A stretch of 64,000 bases of DNA from Parvularia atlantis (lineage: Eukaryota; Opisthokonta; Rotosphaerida). Every line of letters begins with the position of its first letter. Within the stretch, counting starts at the first letter, position 1. The DNA is taken from the NCBI GenBank assembly GCA_943704415.1, contig CALSCO010002368.1:1-64000 (forward strand). The letters are read 5' to 3'. This document shows positions 45,058 to 55,412 of the stretch, one piece after another. The notes below the pieces were generated by a model. It made no database searches. It was given only the letters and a program-made list of their open reading frames with translations, and was not told the DNA's origin. Position numbers and translations under genes: made by a program.

Positions 45058-45582
45058 TCACGCCGTCGGCGGCGGCTCATCGCGGCGGCTGCCCTGCAGC
45101 GCAGCGCGCGCCTTGATCGCCGCGATGTCGTCCGCGTCCCGCGCGCCCAGACGTCCCAGCGCCGAGACCGAGGCCGCCGCCGCCGACGACGACGGCGACT
45201 GCAGCAGCGACGGCCGCGACACGACGAGCATGGCCAGGAGCACCAGCATTAGCAGCAGGGCCGACGCGAAGGCCGACGGGTCCGCGCCGGTCTCGCGCGC
45301 GCCCATTGCCTCGCGGACCGTGTCGAAGCACTCGGTCTCAGTGCAGTACGTTTGCTGGCGCGCGTTCGGTGCGCCTCAGCCACACGCACGTGCGCGACCC
45401 ACGCCGCACGCTACACGTACCCCTGAGCTGCGCAGCGCGTCGACCGTGGCCTGCGCGAGTCTGTGGCGGGCGCGGGCGCGGGCGCGTCAGCGACGGGCAG
45501 GCCGCCGCGTGTGCCGGCAGGAGACGCACCGCGCGTTGCTGTTGATAAAGTGGCACACGCAGTTGATGATGTGCTCGGCCAT
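45058..45582 (-). CDS. SMIM14: SMIM14-like small integral membrane protein
   Basis: Small ER membrane protein of unknown biochemical role. Three exons from the ATG at 45582: MAEHIINCVCHFINSNAR, then LAQATVDALRSSG, then QTYCTETECFDTVREAMG followed by a single transmembrane helix (ALLLMLVLLAMLVVS) and an alanine-rich, polar tail. Animal SMIM14 has the same order: a Cys-rich start, an RR/LR helix, the motif S-YCTDTEC, one TM segment and a short tail. Introns of about 67 and 66 nt have GTGCGT and GTACGT donors. About 115 residues. Confidence 0.8.
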
Positions 45583-45739
45583 CGCGTGTGGGGCAGGCAC
45601 GAGGTGCGGGACCAGCCGTCTGTCTGCAACGTGCCGCCGCGTGCTCAGCAGAGGGAAAAGGCGCGGCAGCACCCGCCCGCCCGCTCCCCACGTGCGCCTC
45701 GGCACCCGCGCGCCCAAAGCACGACATCCACGTGGCCAT

Positions 45740-46924
45740 TCACAATAATGTCAGACGTTTTGTCACGAAAGCGTCGCCGTCGAGCACACGTGCGGTCGCG
45801 CTCGCGAGCCCGGCCTGGCCCGCGTGCAGCGTGTAGAGGTTGTAGCGCGCGCGCGGCACGTACGTCGCGCTTCCGGGTTCGATCACGAGCGGCGTGTCGG
45901 CGCGCCCGGGCACGAGCCGCGCTAGGAACGGCCGGTGGATGTGCCCGTGCAGGACGAGGTCGACGCCGGCGTCCGCGTCGCCCAGGATGCGCACGAGCGC
46001 GTCGCTGAGCTCGCGTCAGCAGCGGCGGGCGCCCCGTGCGCATGACGCACCGATCGCGCAGGCCCTCGCGCCACTCGCGCATGCCGTGACGTCGCGCGAC
46101 GGGCGGGTGGTGCAGCACGAGCGCGCGTGTCGCCCCGGGCGCCTTGGGCAGCGCGAGCACGCGGCGCAGCCTGGGCGCCGGCGCGCGCGTGTGATTCAGT
46201 GCCGTACAGCGCGCGCACATGCCCGCACCGCTCAAGCTGCGCTTCGCCGATCTGCCCCGCCGAGACAAACGGCGGCTGCGGCACGGCCGAGTTGACGCCG
46301 ATCAGCATGAGGCGCCCCTGCGCGACGGTCCGCACGAACGGGAAGCGGTGCGCGCGCAGCTCGGCCGCCAGCCCCGGGTCGCTCGCCATGCACTGGCCAA
46401 AGTACTGCCACCGCCGTCAGCCTGCCCGCCGCACGCGCTGCGCCGCCGCAACTTTGTGCATGAAGTCGTTGCGCGCGCACGCGCTCGTGAGCACGTCGTG
46501 GTTGCCCGGAACGACCGTCACTGCCGCACCGCAGCCGTGAGCAATGCGCCGCGCGACGCTTGCGGCATCCGGGGCGCACGGCGGTCCGCGACGGGCTCGA
46601 GCAGCCGCGCGCACTCGGCAAACTCGGCCTCCAGCGCGACGTTCGTCAGGTCGCCCGACAGCACGACGTGGTCGACGCCTGCCCCGGCGCGCGCCTTAGG
46701 CACTCGGGCGGCCATCGCGGGCGCGCGAACGCACCCTGCGCGCGCATGTCCTCGACCATCGCCGCGAGCACGCGCGGGCTGTACACGCTCGGCCCGCGGC
46801 GCAGCGCGACGTTGGCCAGGCCGAGCAGGCGCTTGACGTGCAGCAGGTCGCGCAGGCGCACCGCGCTGCGGAATCGCCCGCCCGGTGGCGAGACGTGCAC
46901 ATCCGAGAGGTGTGCGATGCGCAT
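45740..46924 (-). CDS. Calcineurin-like metallophosphoesterase (CpdA-like)
   Basis: Probable class III phosphodiesterase or phosphatase. From the ATG at 46924 the metal-binding motifs appear in order: MRIAHLSDVHVSPPGG (D-x-H), VDHVVLSGDLTN (GD), VTVVPGNHDVL (GNHD), ALVLHHPPV (H) and VDLVLHGHIHRPFL (GHxH). All ligands are present, so it should be active. The first intron follows MVEDMRAQG; about four introns in total. It has no signal peptide from this start. An upstream extension in the same frame exists, but it overlaps the divergent gene. The substrate is unknown; cyclic nucleotides are one possibility for this subgroup. Start codon 34 nt from the next gene's. Confidence 0.82.
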
Positions 46925-46958
46925 ATGTACGAGCGGGTAGTTTGCAAACTGTACCGTG

Positions 46959-48193
46959 ATGGCTTCTGATGACGCTGCGGCAACGACCACCGGCAGTCCG
47001 TTCGCGCGCGCCCAGGCGATCGTGAGGTGCGCACGCGGCGGGATGCGTCGTGGGGACGGCGGCAGCACGGCGCGGCGTGTGCGGGGCGCGTGCGGGAGGC
47101 GGACGCACGCTGCTGCACGCGACGGTCGCTGACGTCACGGTGTCTCGTCAGCGAGCTGCGCTTGCTCCGCAGCCGCATCGTGCAAATCAGCCGCGCGGTC
47201 ATCGTCTCGACCGAGACCGTCGACCTGCGCACGAGCGGCGAGGGCTCGCTCATGATCAACACCGTGCTCAACGAGGCCGAGAAGGTCGCGGAGCTCATCG
47301 GGCGCATGAACCAGCTCACGCGCGAGCTGCACGAGACCAAGGACGCGTCGGGCGTGGACATGAGCGCGTGCTACGCCGAGAACGAGATGGCGGCGGCGTG
47401 CCTGACGGACGTGCTCAAGCTCATCCCGCACGCGGGCGATGACGGGGACGACGACGGTGCGCGCCGCGCCGGCAAGGCGTGACGATGCGCTCGATGACGC
47501 GCCGGGCCTCCTTTCGCAGACGAGCAGTTCATCGAGGAGTTTGACCGGCTGCTCGCGCAGGAGGAGGAGGCGAGCAAGCGCAACCAGTACACGGGGCGCA
47601 TCCGGGTGCGCCAGCATGCACCGTCACGCACCGCTCGCTGACTGGCACACACACATTCACGCGCGTGCAGGCCATCCTCAATCTCACACGCAGCGGGGGC
47701 GCGCGGCAACCGGGGCGGCCCGTCGACAAGGACGCGACGCCCACGCCAACTGCCGGTGCCGCGTCTGGGGCGGGCGCGGCGGCTGCAGCGGCGGCGGCGA
47801 ACGCGCAGCCCAACACCGCGTCGCGCGTGCTGGTGCGCCTCGGCGCTGCTCTGCCGCACTGCTGCTCATGTGGCCCGGCGCTCGCAGCGCAACGTCGTGC
47901 TGCCCCTGGCCGGCGGTGTCGTCGGCGGGCTTATCTTCGGGCCTGCCGGGCTGTTGCTGGGTGCGTGCGCGCTCTCGCATGTCCGCGGGTGCTTACGACG
48001 CCGCCGCGCAGGCTTCAAGGGCGTGACGATGATCAGCGCGTGCGCGGCCGTCGGCGCGAGCGTCGGCTTCACAACAGCGGCGGGCGTGTCGATGACGCTG
48101 GCCGCGCGCCAGGGCGCTGTCGGGGAAGCGCCACCACCCGCGTCGTCGCCTGAGCTTTTGCCCGCAGCCGCACCGACGGCGTCTGTACAGTGA
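46959..48193 (+). CDS. Protein with syntaxin-17-like C-terminal membrane hairpin
   Basis: Function uncertain. The ATG at 46959 gives MASDDAAATTTGSPFARAQ, joined by a 130-nt-class intron (AG|C phase) to SELRLLRSRIVQISRAV. A helical N-terminal part includes NEAEKVAELIGRMNQLTREL, followed by FIEEFDRLLAQEEEASKRN and an alanine-rich linker. The C-terminus has two glycine-zipper hydrophobic segments, LPLAGGVVGGLIFGPAGLLL, then GFKGVTMISACAAVGASVGF, with GF-K between them, closely resembling the autophagosome-targeting hairpin of syntaxin 17. A clear SNARE core with a central Gln was not identified, so the name is not applied. About five introns. Confidence 0.55.
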
Positions 48194-48391
48194 GGCGCTG
48201 CGACCCTTTGTGTACAGCTTTCCAGCTTCTGAGCACGCTACCCGGTAAGCGCGCTCGCGGTTCAAATGCGCGCGGAGTCCCGTCCGGCTGCAACAAACAG
48301 GACAGATCGGCGGCCAGAAGAGGGGAATGAGACACACTCTTGGGTGGGGGGTTGACAGGTGGGAGGGCACGGGGCTCGGGCCGTGCCGTGT

Positions 48392-49460
48392 CTAGTCGTC
48401 GTCGTCGCTCTCGTCCTCCTCCTCGTCCTCCTCCTCGTCGTCGTCCTCCTGCGCCGGCTGTCAGCGTACCGCCACCGCCACTGCCGCTCCTTCGCAGACG
48501 CACCGCGGGCGCGGGTGCCTTCTTGCTGCTCGCGGCCTTGCTGCTCGAGGCCGTGCTGCTGCCGCCGCGCCCGGCAAGCTCGTTCTCGTACCGCTTCTTG
48601 TCGTTCTCAGCGATGATCTCGTACCGCTGTGTGCGCGCGCGCCGTGCACATCGATGTCACGCGAGTCTCGCGCGTTTCGCACGCCGCACCTTCTTCTCCT
48701 CGGGGTCGATCTTGGCCCACATCTGGCCCAGCAGCTTGCCCGCGTCGGCGAACGAGATGCCCGGGTGGGTGTCTTGCAGCGTTGGCCGCTTCTGCTCACG
48801 GCGACGCGGGCGCGCGGGCGTCGGCGACGCGGCGCATCGCGACGCAGGGCAACGCACATCGCGCGAGAAGGCCACGAACGATGTGACCGGCTTCTTCGGG
48901 CCCGACTTGTCCTTGGGCGCCTTGCCGGCGACGCCCGTCTGCGCAGGCGAGTTAAGCGCGGCGACGTGGACGAACGTGCGCGCGCGCACCTTGGCCTTGG
49001 TCTGCTGGAACTGGTGGAACTCGGGCGTCTTCATGTACGCATTGTTGAGCTTCTCGTACTGCGTCTTGGCCTGCTCGGCCTTCTCGGTCCAGCGCTGCCG
49101 GCGCGAGCGAGCGAGCGAGCGCGAGCGTTAGTTTTGGCGCGAGGCGCGATTTCCGCGCCGCCGCACGTTCTTCTCCGCCGCGGGCAGCATGGCCCAGGTC
49201 TCGCCGAGCTTCTTGCCGAGCTCACCGAACGAGAGCGACGGGTTCTCCTCCTTGAGCTGCGCGCGGGGCGACGCGAGGCGCGATCAGGCCGCGACCGTTG
49301 CGCGCGCGCGCAAAACGGGGGGAAGGGGGGTTGCGCCGCGCACCGTCTTGCGACTCTCGATCGACCACATCATGTACGCCGACTGCGGCTTGGCGGGCGC
49401 GTTGGGGTCCTTGAGCTTCTTGCCGCGGCCGGCGGCCTTGGTCGCGTCCTTGGGCGGCAT
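48392..49460 (-). CDS. HMGB-type protein with two HMG boxes and acidic tail
   Basis: Chromatin architectural protein. The ATG at 49460 opens MPPKDATKAAGRGKKLKDPN. HMG box 1 has APAKPQSAYMMWSIESRK, then LKEENPSLSFGELGKKLGE, TWAMLPAAEK and WTEKAEQAKTQYEKLNNAY. Box 2 has KPVTSFVAFSRDVR, HPGISFADAGKLLGQMWAKI and YEIIAENDKKRYENEL. A Ser/Lys/Ala linker then splices (GTGCGT donor, CTGAC branch) to a final exon of only acidic residues (EDDDEEEDEEEDESDDDD), as in animal HMGB1. About six introns, the ones inside box 1 being well placed between helices. Confidence 0.9.
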
Positions 49461-49608
49461 CGCGGGTGGGGGCGGGTGGCTGCACAAAAACGGCCGGTCA
49501 GCATACCCCTTTTGGCCGACGTGCGGCCCGCTCCCGGCGCACACGCGCGCGCCGTGGGCGGCGGTGCGCAGCTTCGGCCACGCGCACCGCACGCGCCGCG
49601 CGCGCGAC

Positions 49609-49654
<46 letters not shown>
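49609..49654. repeat. (GA)n dinucleotide repeat in HMGB/AFG2 spacer
   Basis: A nearly pure AG repeat of about 46 nt lies in the 239 nt spacer between divergent HMGB and AFG2-like start codons. GA tracts in promoters can keep DNA nucleosome-free; that effect is inferred. Confidence 0.85.
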
Positions 49655-49657
<3 letters not shown>

Positions 49658-49699
49658 CAGAAAAGAGGTGAAGGCTAGCGTTCCAGAACATTCGAAAGC

Positions 49700-52226
49700 A
49701 TGCCGGCGAACGGCCCCTTGGTGTGGAGTGACGCTGGCGCGGGCGTGTGCCGCGTGCCGCCGGCGTGGGGCGCGGCGCGCGGGCAGCCTGTGCGCTGCCG
49801 CACGGGCGACGGGCGGGTGCGCTGCTCGCTGCGTGCGCGTCACGTGTTGACGCACCCCGAAACACGGCAGATCTGCCTCGCGCGCGCGTGGCCCTGGCCC
49901 GACGGCCTCGGTGCGCTGCTCGGCGGCGACGCGGCGGCCGTGGACGGGCTCGTCGTGGCGGCGGCGGGCGATGGGGACAGCGGGGGCGATGAGGTTCACG
50001 TCGAGGCGGTGCACACCGAGCCCGCGCTGGCCGTCACCGTCGCCGTGCGCGGCAAGGCGTGCCCCGCTTGGTCGGCCGGCGCGGCGTGCCGGGTGTGCAC
50101 TCCCTCCCTCGCGGCACACGCGCGAGACGGCGCTGACCGTCGAGCCGCCAGTTGTTCCGCGCGCTCGTGGGCGATGCGCCCGTCTGCACGGGCTGCGTCG
50201 TGCGCAACGACGCTCTCAGCCCGCTCGCCTTCGAGGTGCACCTGCCGTCGTTTGCGCACCAGCGGGTCTGACGCGGCCCTGCAGGTCACGTCGACGCGGC
50301 CCGAGGGCGTTGTCGTGCTCGTCGGTGCGGAGACGTCCGTCGAGCTGGGCGCGGGCGAGCCGCAGCAAGACGACAGTGCCGCGGGTGTTGGCGGGCTCGA
50401 CGCGGCGTTTCAAAGCCTGCGCGAGCTGCTCCTGGTGCCGCTGCTGCACCGCGACGCCCTGCGCACGCTCGCAGCCGACTGCCCGAAGGGTGCGCCGTGC
50501 TGATTGGACGCGCTGCGGACGCTGATCACGTGCGTTTAGGCGTGCTGTTGCACGGCCCGCCGGGCGTCGGCAAAACGCTGCTCGTGCGCGAGGTCGCGCG
50601 GTCATGCGGCGTGCCGCTGGTGCATCCGCGTTCGCCGCATGGCGATGGCTGATGTGTGTGCACGCTGCCAGGTCGTCGCCAGCGCGGCCGATGTCCTCGG
50701 CGTCGCCATCGGCGAGAGGTGCCGTAAGCCCGCTTGACCCGCTGTTCTGACGCCCGGCTGTGCAGCGAGCAGAACCTGCGCGCGCGGTTCGCCGAGGCCG
50801 CGGAGCTGGCCGAGCGGGCCGGGCGCGCCAGCCTCCTATTCCTGGACGAGATCGACGCGCTCTGTCCCGTGCGCGAGGGCAGCGCCGGCGGGGCAGCCAC
50901 GCGCATGGTCGGGCAGCTGCTGACGCTGATGGACGGGCTCGAGGCGCGCGGGCACATTGTCGTGCGTGTGCCCATGCAGGACGCTCCGCAGCTGAGGCGC
51001 GGCCGCAGGTCGTCGCCGCGACCAACCGACCCAACGCCGTTGACCCGGCGCTGCGCCGGCCGGGGCGCTTCGACCGCGAGGTGGCCGTCGGCCCGCCGAC
51101 GACCGAGCAGCGGCGCGACATCCTGCGCGTGCTCGTACGCGCGCTGCCGCTCGATGACGACGTCGACCTGGATGATCTCGCGCGGCGTGCCCTCGGCTTC
51201 GTCGGCGCGGATCTGGCGGCGCTCGTGCGGGACGCGGCATGGATGGCGCTGCGCTCGGGCGCGGCGGTCGTATCACGGGCCGACCTGGCGACGGCGCTCG
51301 AGCGCGCCCAGCCGTCGTCGCTGCGTGAGTCGATCGTGCAGCTTGACCGCAGCGTCACGTGGGACGACGTGGGCGGGCTGGAGGAGGTCAAGCGGCGTGT
51401 GCGGCGTGCCGTCGAGCTGCCCATCACCCACGCGGCGAGCTTTCGCCGGCTCGGGCTGCGTGCGCCGCGCGGCGTGCTGCTGTACGGGCCGCCCGGGTGC
51501 AGCAAGACAACCATCGTCAAGGCCGTGGCCACGACGGCCGGCGCGACCTTCCTCTCGCTCAACGGCGCGTCAATCTACTCACCGTACGTCGGCGAGGCCG
51601 AGGCGACGCTGCGCGCGCTGTTCTCGCGTGGCCGCGCGGCCACGCCGTGCGTGATCTTCCTGGACGAGATTGACGCGCTCGTCGCCAAGCGCTTGTTCGC
51701 GGGTGGCGGCGGAGGGAGAGGCAGCGCCGGCGATGGCGGCGTGCAGGAGCGCGTGTTGTCGACTTTGCTGAACGAGATGGACGGCATCGAGGGCGCCGAC
51801 GGCATCCTCGTCGTCGCCGCGACCAACCGCCCCGACATGCTCGACGCAGCACTGCTCCGCCCGGGCCGCTTCGACGAGCTGCTGTACGTGCCGCCGCCGG
51901 ACCGGGCCGCACGGGCGGGCGTGTTTCGCGTGCACACGCGGCACATGGCGCTCGCGCGCGACGTCGACCTGAACGAACTCGCGGCACGCACGGAGCACTG
52001 CTCGGGCGCCGACGTCGAGAACGTGTGCCGTGAGGCGGCCATGCACGCGCTGCGCGCCGACATCGCCACAGTGCATGTGGTGCGCCTGGGTGGACCGCTG
52101 CGTGGCTGCGCGCGCGCGCTCACTGCATCGACTGGTCAGACCCGCGCGCACTTTCTCGCCGCCCTCGCCGTCGTGCCGCCGTCGCTCCCGCCGCACGTCG
52201 TGGCCCAGTATGCGCCTCAGAGCTGA
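49700..52226 (+). CDS. AFG2/SPATA5-type AAA ATPase with two ATPase domains
   Basis: Probable Cdc48-like unfoldase acting in late 60S ribosome maturation. The N-terminal domain spans about 49700-50500. D1 has Walker A GVLLHGPPGVGKTLLVREVA, Walker B SLLFLDEIDALCPVREG, VVAATNRPNAVDPALRRPG and the arginine-finger region GRFDREV. The linker is SVTWDDVGGLEEVKRRVRRA. D2 has GVLLYGPPGCSKTTIVKAVA, SPYVGEAEATLR, CVIFLDEIDALVAKR and VVAATNRPDMLDAALLRPGR. The Cys-Ser in the D2 P-loop is typical of the AFG2/SPATA5 and SPATA5L1 group rather than Cdc48. About seven introns, concentrated in the first half; D2 is nearly uninterrupted. The stop codon is 22 nt from pinin's. Confidence 0.85.
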
Positions 52227-52248
52227 CTTTGCATGTACACTCTTCCTC

Positions 52249-53250
52249 TCACACCTCGACCGCCGCTGGCTCGGCCGCCATTGCCTCGGTCGCGGTCGTC
52301 GTGGCGGACTCGGTCGCGGCGGCTTCGGCCGGTGCCGTGTCCATCGCTGCCGTGCCGTCGCCCTCGTTGTCGTCCACGTACAGCTGCAGCTGGTCCACGC
52401 GGCTCAGCGCGGCGGCGTGCGCGTCGGCGTCCTCCTTCTCCAGCAGCGCGATCTGCTCTGCGGCCTGCGCCCGCGCGCGCTCGAGCGTCTCCTGCTCATC
52501 CGGCAGCAGCTTGGCCGGCAGGAACGGCAGCGCCGGCTTCGCCTCGGTCAGGAGGAACCCGGCCATGAGGCGCTTCTGGTTGCGCCAGACGTCCCTCTGC
52601 CGGCACGATCGCGCACACACACACACCGTCAGCACGCGGCGTGACAGTCGATGGGCGCGCGCACCGTCTCCTTGCGCCGCTGGTGGTCGGCGTTGATCGC
52701 CGCGCGCCGCTGCGCCAGCCGGTCGCGCTCGCGCTTCTCGTGCATCTCCTGGCGCTCGCGCTCGAGGCGCTCCTGCAGCTTGGCCTCGATCTCCTGCCGC
52801 TTGACGTCCTGTGCAAGCGCGCGCGAGGTTGAGCACGACGGGCTGACGGCTGAAGGCGAAGAGGCGACGCACGACGGCGGTCTTCTGCGTCTTCTCGAGC
52901 GTGCCGAGGATGACGCCAAACAGCTTGCGGCTGCGCTTCTTGGCCTGCTCGTCCATCACCGTCACGCGCGGCTTGTGCACGACGACCGACTGCGCGGCGC
53001 CTGAGGCCACGCGGATTGCGTGCGAGAAGAGCGCACGACGAACCTGCGGCCGCTGCTGCTGCGGCGGCTCCGCCTTCTGCTGCTCCTTCTGCTGCTCCGC
53101 CTGCTGCTCCTCCTGATGCGGCGCAGGCTCCGCCTGCTGCTGCTGCTGCTGCTGGCCGCCGTTGTCCGCCTGGGCCGGCCGCGCCGGCGGCGCCACGACC
53201 TCGTCCTCGTCCTCAGCGTCGTCGGCCTCACGCTGCCTGCGCCTGGTCAT
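52249..53250 (-). CDS. PNN: Pinin-family splicing-associated protein
   Basis: Nuclear-speckle/exon-junction protein linked to splicing. The ATG at 53250 opens MTRRRQREADDAEDEDEVV, then a Gln/Glu-rich stretch. The conserved pinin/SDK/memA core has KKRSRKLFGVILGTLEKTQK, then after an intron DVKRQEIEAKLQERLERER, LAQRRAAINADHQRRKETV, and after a second intron WRNQKRLMAGFLLTEAKPAL and the PFLPAKLLPDEQETLERAR end. The acidic, Thr/Ala-rich tail ends at 52249. Length about 290 residues, shorter than animal pinin, which has long SR and Q-rich tails. Start codon 20 nt from that of RPC11. Confidence 0.87.
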   Translation of the reverse strand: MTRRRQREADDAEDEDEVVAPPARPAQADNGGQQQQQQQAEPAPHQEEQQAEQQKEQQKAEPPQQQRPQVRRALFSHAIRVASGAAQSVVVHKPRVTVMDEQAKKRSRKLFGVILGTLEKTQKTAVVRRLFAFSRQPVVLNLARACTGRQAAGDRGQAAGAPRARAPGDAREARARPAGAAARGDQRRPPAAQGDGARAHRLSRRVLTVCVCARSCRQRDVWRNQKRLMAGFLLTEAKPALPFLPAKLLPDEQETLERARAQAAEQIALLEKEDADAHAAALSRVDQLQLYVDDNEGDGTAAMDTAPAEAAATESATTTATEAMAAEPAAVEV

Positions 53251-53270
53251 GATGGCGGCGATTGTCAACG

Positions 53271-53783
53271 ATGGTACGTATGCGCGCCTGCATCTGGCAG
53301 AACGCGCTCACGCCGTGTGCGGCCGTGTGCGCGCAGGTGCGCTTCTGCCCAAAGTGCGGCAACATGCTCAGCGTCGCGGGGGCCTCGTCAGCCGGCGGGA
53401 CGATGTGCTTCGCGTGCAACACGTGCCCGTTCATGTACCCGATCGCGGGCCAGGCGCGCGCGCATCCGTCCGGCCGGCGCATCGAGCCGACGTCTGATGC
53501 GCACGCCAGCTGTCGGACCGCACGGACTTTGAGCGCAAGAAGGTCGACGACGTGCTGGGCGGCGAGTCGGCCTGGGAGAACGTCGACTCGACGGAGGGTG
53601 CGATGCGCCCGCCCGTGCGCCTACCGTGGCTCAGTCGCGCCTCGCCGGCGCCTCGCAGCGCGCTGCCCCAAGTGCGCCCACGACCGCGCCTACTTCATGC
53701 AGATCCAAATCCGCTCGGCCGACGAGCCCATGTCGACCTTCTACAAGTGCTGCAAGTGCGGCGCGCAGTGGCGCGAGGGGTGA
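53271..53783 (+). CDS. POLR3K: RNA polymerase III subunit RPC11 (POLR3K)
   Basis: TFIIS-like subunit needed for RNA cleavage, termination and reinitiation by Pol III. Exon 1 is the ATG alone (53271-53273), followed by a 63 nt intron (GTACGT to GCGCAG) and VRFCPKCGNML. The N-terminal zinc ribbon has FCPKCGN and CFACNTCPFMYPI. Intron 2 (53454-53509) uses a GC donor after CAG. Next come FERKKVDDVLGGESAWENVD and the C-terminal ribbon CPKCAHDRAYFMQIQIRSAD then EPMSTFYKCCKCGAQW, containing the catalytic SADEP acidic pair. About 108 residues, the family norm. Each splice was fixed by the strongly conserved protein sequence. Confidence 0.95.
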   Translation: MVRMRACIWQNALTPCAAVCAQVRFCPKCGNMLSVAGASSAGGTMCFACNTCPFMYPIAGQARAHPSGRRIEPTSDAHASCRTARTLSARRSTTCWAASRPGRTSTRRRVRCARPCAYRGSVAPRRRLAARCPKCAHDRAYFMQIQIRSADEPMSTFYKCCKCGAQWREG

Positions 53784-53912
53784 TCGCGGTCGCAGCCGTG
53801 CCGTGCCGTGCCATGCCGGCCCGTGCAGGAACGGGTCGGGCACAGACACAGAGAGCAGAGTGCGCCGGCGCACTGTACTAGTACACTTTGTTCACACAGA
53901 TCTCGCGCGCGG

Positions 53913-55313
53913 ATGCCGTCGCTCGTCGGCCGCATCCAGGCGCTCGTCATGATCGCCGTCCAGCTGGCGCTGGGCGGCTTCCTGGCCGTGGCCGTGAGCG
54001 CGACGCTGCTGCTGCAGTTCGTCTCGGGCCCGGCGCGGTTCTGTAGCCGCAAGAACCGCGACCATCGTGCGCCCGCCGCGCCCGAGCCGCGTCGCGATCC
54101 CCTGCCTGATGCGCCCCGCGCCGCAGTCGCCAAGGTGCTGCAGGACCCGAAGCTTGGCACCCACGGCTTTGTGACGTCGCAGGGCGTGCGTCTGCACTAC
54201 GTCGAGCTGGGCGACCGCAGCAAGCCGCTGATGCTGTGCGCGCTGCCGTCTGGGACGCACGTGAACGCACGTGACGCGCGCGTCGGCCCGCGCGCAGGTT
54301 CATCCACGGCTTCCCCGAGTTCTGGTACATGTGGCGCCGGCAGATGCAGGACTTTGCCGGCACGCACCATTGCGTCGCGTTCGACATGCGCGGCTACAAC
54401 GACTCGGAGAAGCCGCCGGGCGTGCACAACTACGCGCGCGACGTGCTCGTGGAGGACGTGCGCCAGGTGATCGTCCAGCTCAAGCACTCACGCGCCACAC
54501 TCGTCGCACACGACTGGGGGGGCATCGTCGCCTGCAACTTTGCCGCCGACCGCCCCGACATGGTCGAAAAGCTCATCCTCACCAACACGACCTACTCGCC
54601 GGCCTTTGCGCGCGTCCTCGCCACGCCGGGTGCGTCGGGCGCGCGCGGTGCCGCTGCCCTCGCCCTGCTGACATCGCGCTGCTGCCCGTGCGCGGCCCTT
54701 CAGCCCAGCTGAGCAAGGTGCGCGGCAGTCCGCGGCACGCGAAACGCGACACGCTGACGCGACGGCGCGCGCAGTCTTGGTACATCTTCATGTTCCAGCT
54801 GCCGAGGCTGCCGGAGCTCGCGCTCACCAACAGCGACGGCCGCGCGCTCTCGGGCATGTTCAAGAAGAGCCACTCGCGCGAGGACATCGAGCTGCTCAAG
54901 TTTGGTGCGCCGTCGCCGTCGCCGTCACCAGTCTCTGTACCGATTGCGCGCATCGCAGCCTTCCTCAAGCCCGGCGCGTGCACGAGCGCGCTCAACTTCT
55001 ACCGCGCCCTGCTGCGCATCACGCCGAGCCGGCTGAGCGGCCCGGAGCCCGTGCGCAAGATCACCGTGCCGACGCTCCTCGTCTGGGTGCGCGCGGCCGG
55101 CCCAGCCGCCCGCGCCCTTTCGCATCGCTCACGCGCAACAACGCCGCACCGCCGCAGGGCAAGAAGGACTTTGCGCTCGGCCTGCCCGTCGCCGAGAGCT
55201 TCCGCACGTTTTGCGACAATCTGCAGCTCGTGTACCAGCCGGAGGCGACGCACTGGGTCGTGGCGGAGCAACCCGAGGCGCTGACGCAGGAGATGCGCCG
55301 CTTCGTCAAGTGA
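53913..55313 (+). CDS. Membrane-anchored epoxide-hydrolase-like alpha/beta hydrolase
   Basis: Likely EPHX4-type hydrolase. The ATG at 53913 opens an N-terminal transmembrane helix (about residues 9-38, LVMIAVQLALGGFLAVAVSA). The hydrolase fold follows: GVRLHYVELGDRSKPLML, then after an intron FIHGFPEFWYMWRRQMQDF (HGxP oxyanion motif), VAFDMRGYNDSEKP, and the nucleophile elbow VAHDWGGIVACNFA with Asp as nucleophile. The cap has WYIFMFQLPRLPELALTN and NFYRALL with the lid tyrosine. The charge-relay end is KDFALGLPVAESF and QPEATHWVVAEQPEAL with the catalytic His. All catalytic residues are present. About four introns. Confidence 0.88.
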
Positions 55314-55319
55314 CATGTG

Positions 55320-55412
55320 CGTGCGTGCCAGTACGTAAGACAATGCGTGAGTGAGTGTGCGTGTGGGTGTGCGTGAGGTGCATGTGAAGTGAAGTGAGGT
55401 GAGGGTGGCCGG
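55320..55412. repeat. GTGT/GTGA-rich low-complexity convergent spacer
   Basis: The 99 nt between two convergent stop codons is almost entirely built of GTG, GTGA and GTGC steps (for example GTGAAGTGAAGTGAGGTGAG). It should carry the 3' ends of both transcripts; no gene is visible. Confidence 0.6.

Noticed and set aside
45870-45900. GGTTCGATC, another B-box-like string
   Set aside because: It lies inside conserved metallophosphoesterase coding sequence and has no cloverleaf around it.
48220-48300. tRNA-like B box (GGTTCAAATGC) in the spacer before HMGB
   Set aside because: The T stem pairs imperfectly, and no matching acceptor stem, A box or anticodon arm could be drawn upstream.
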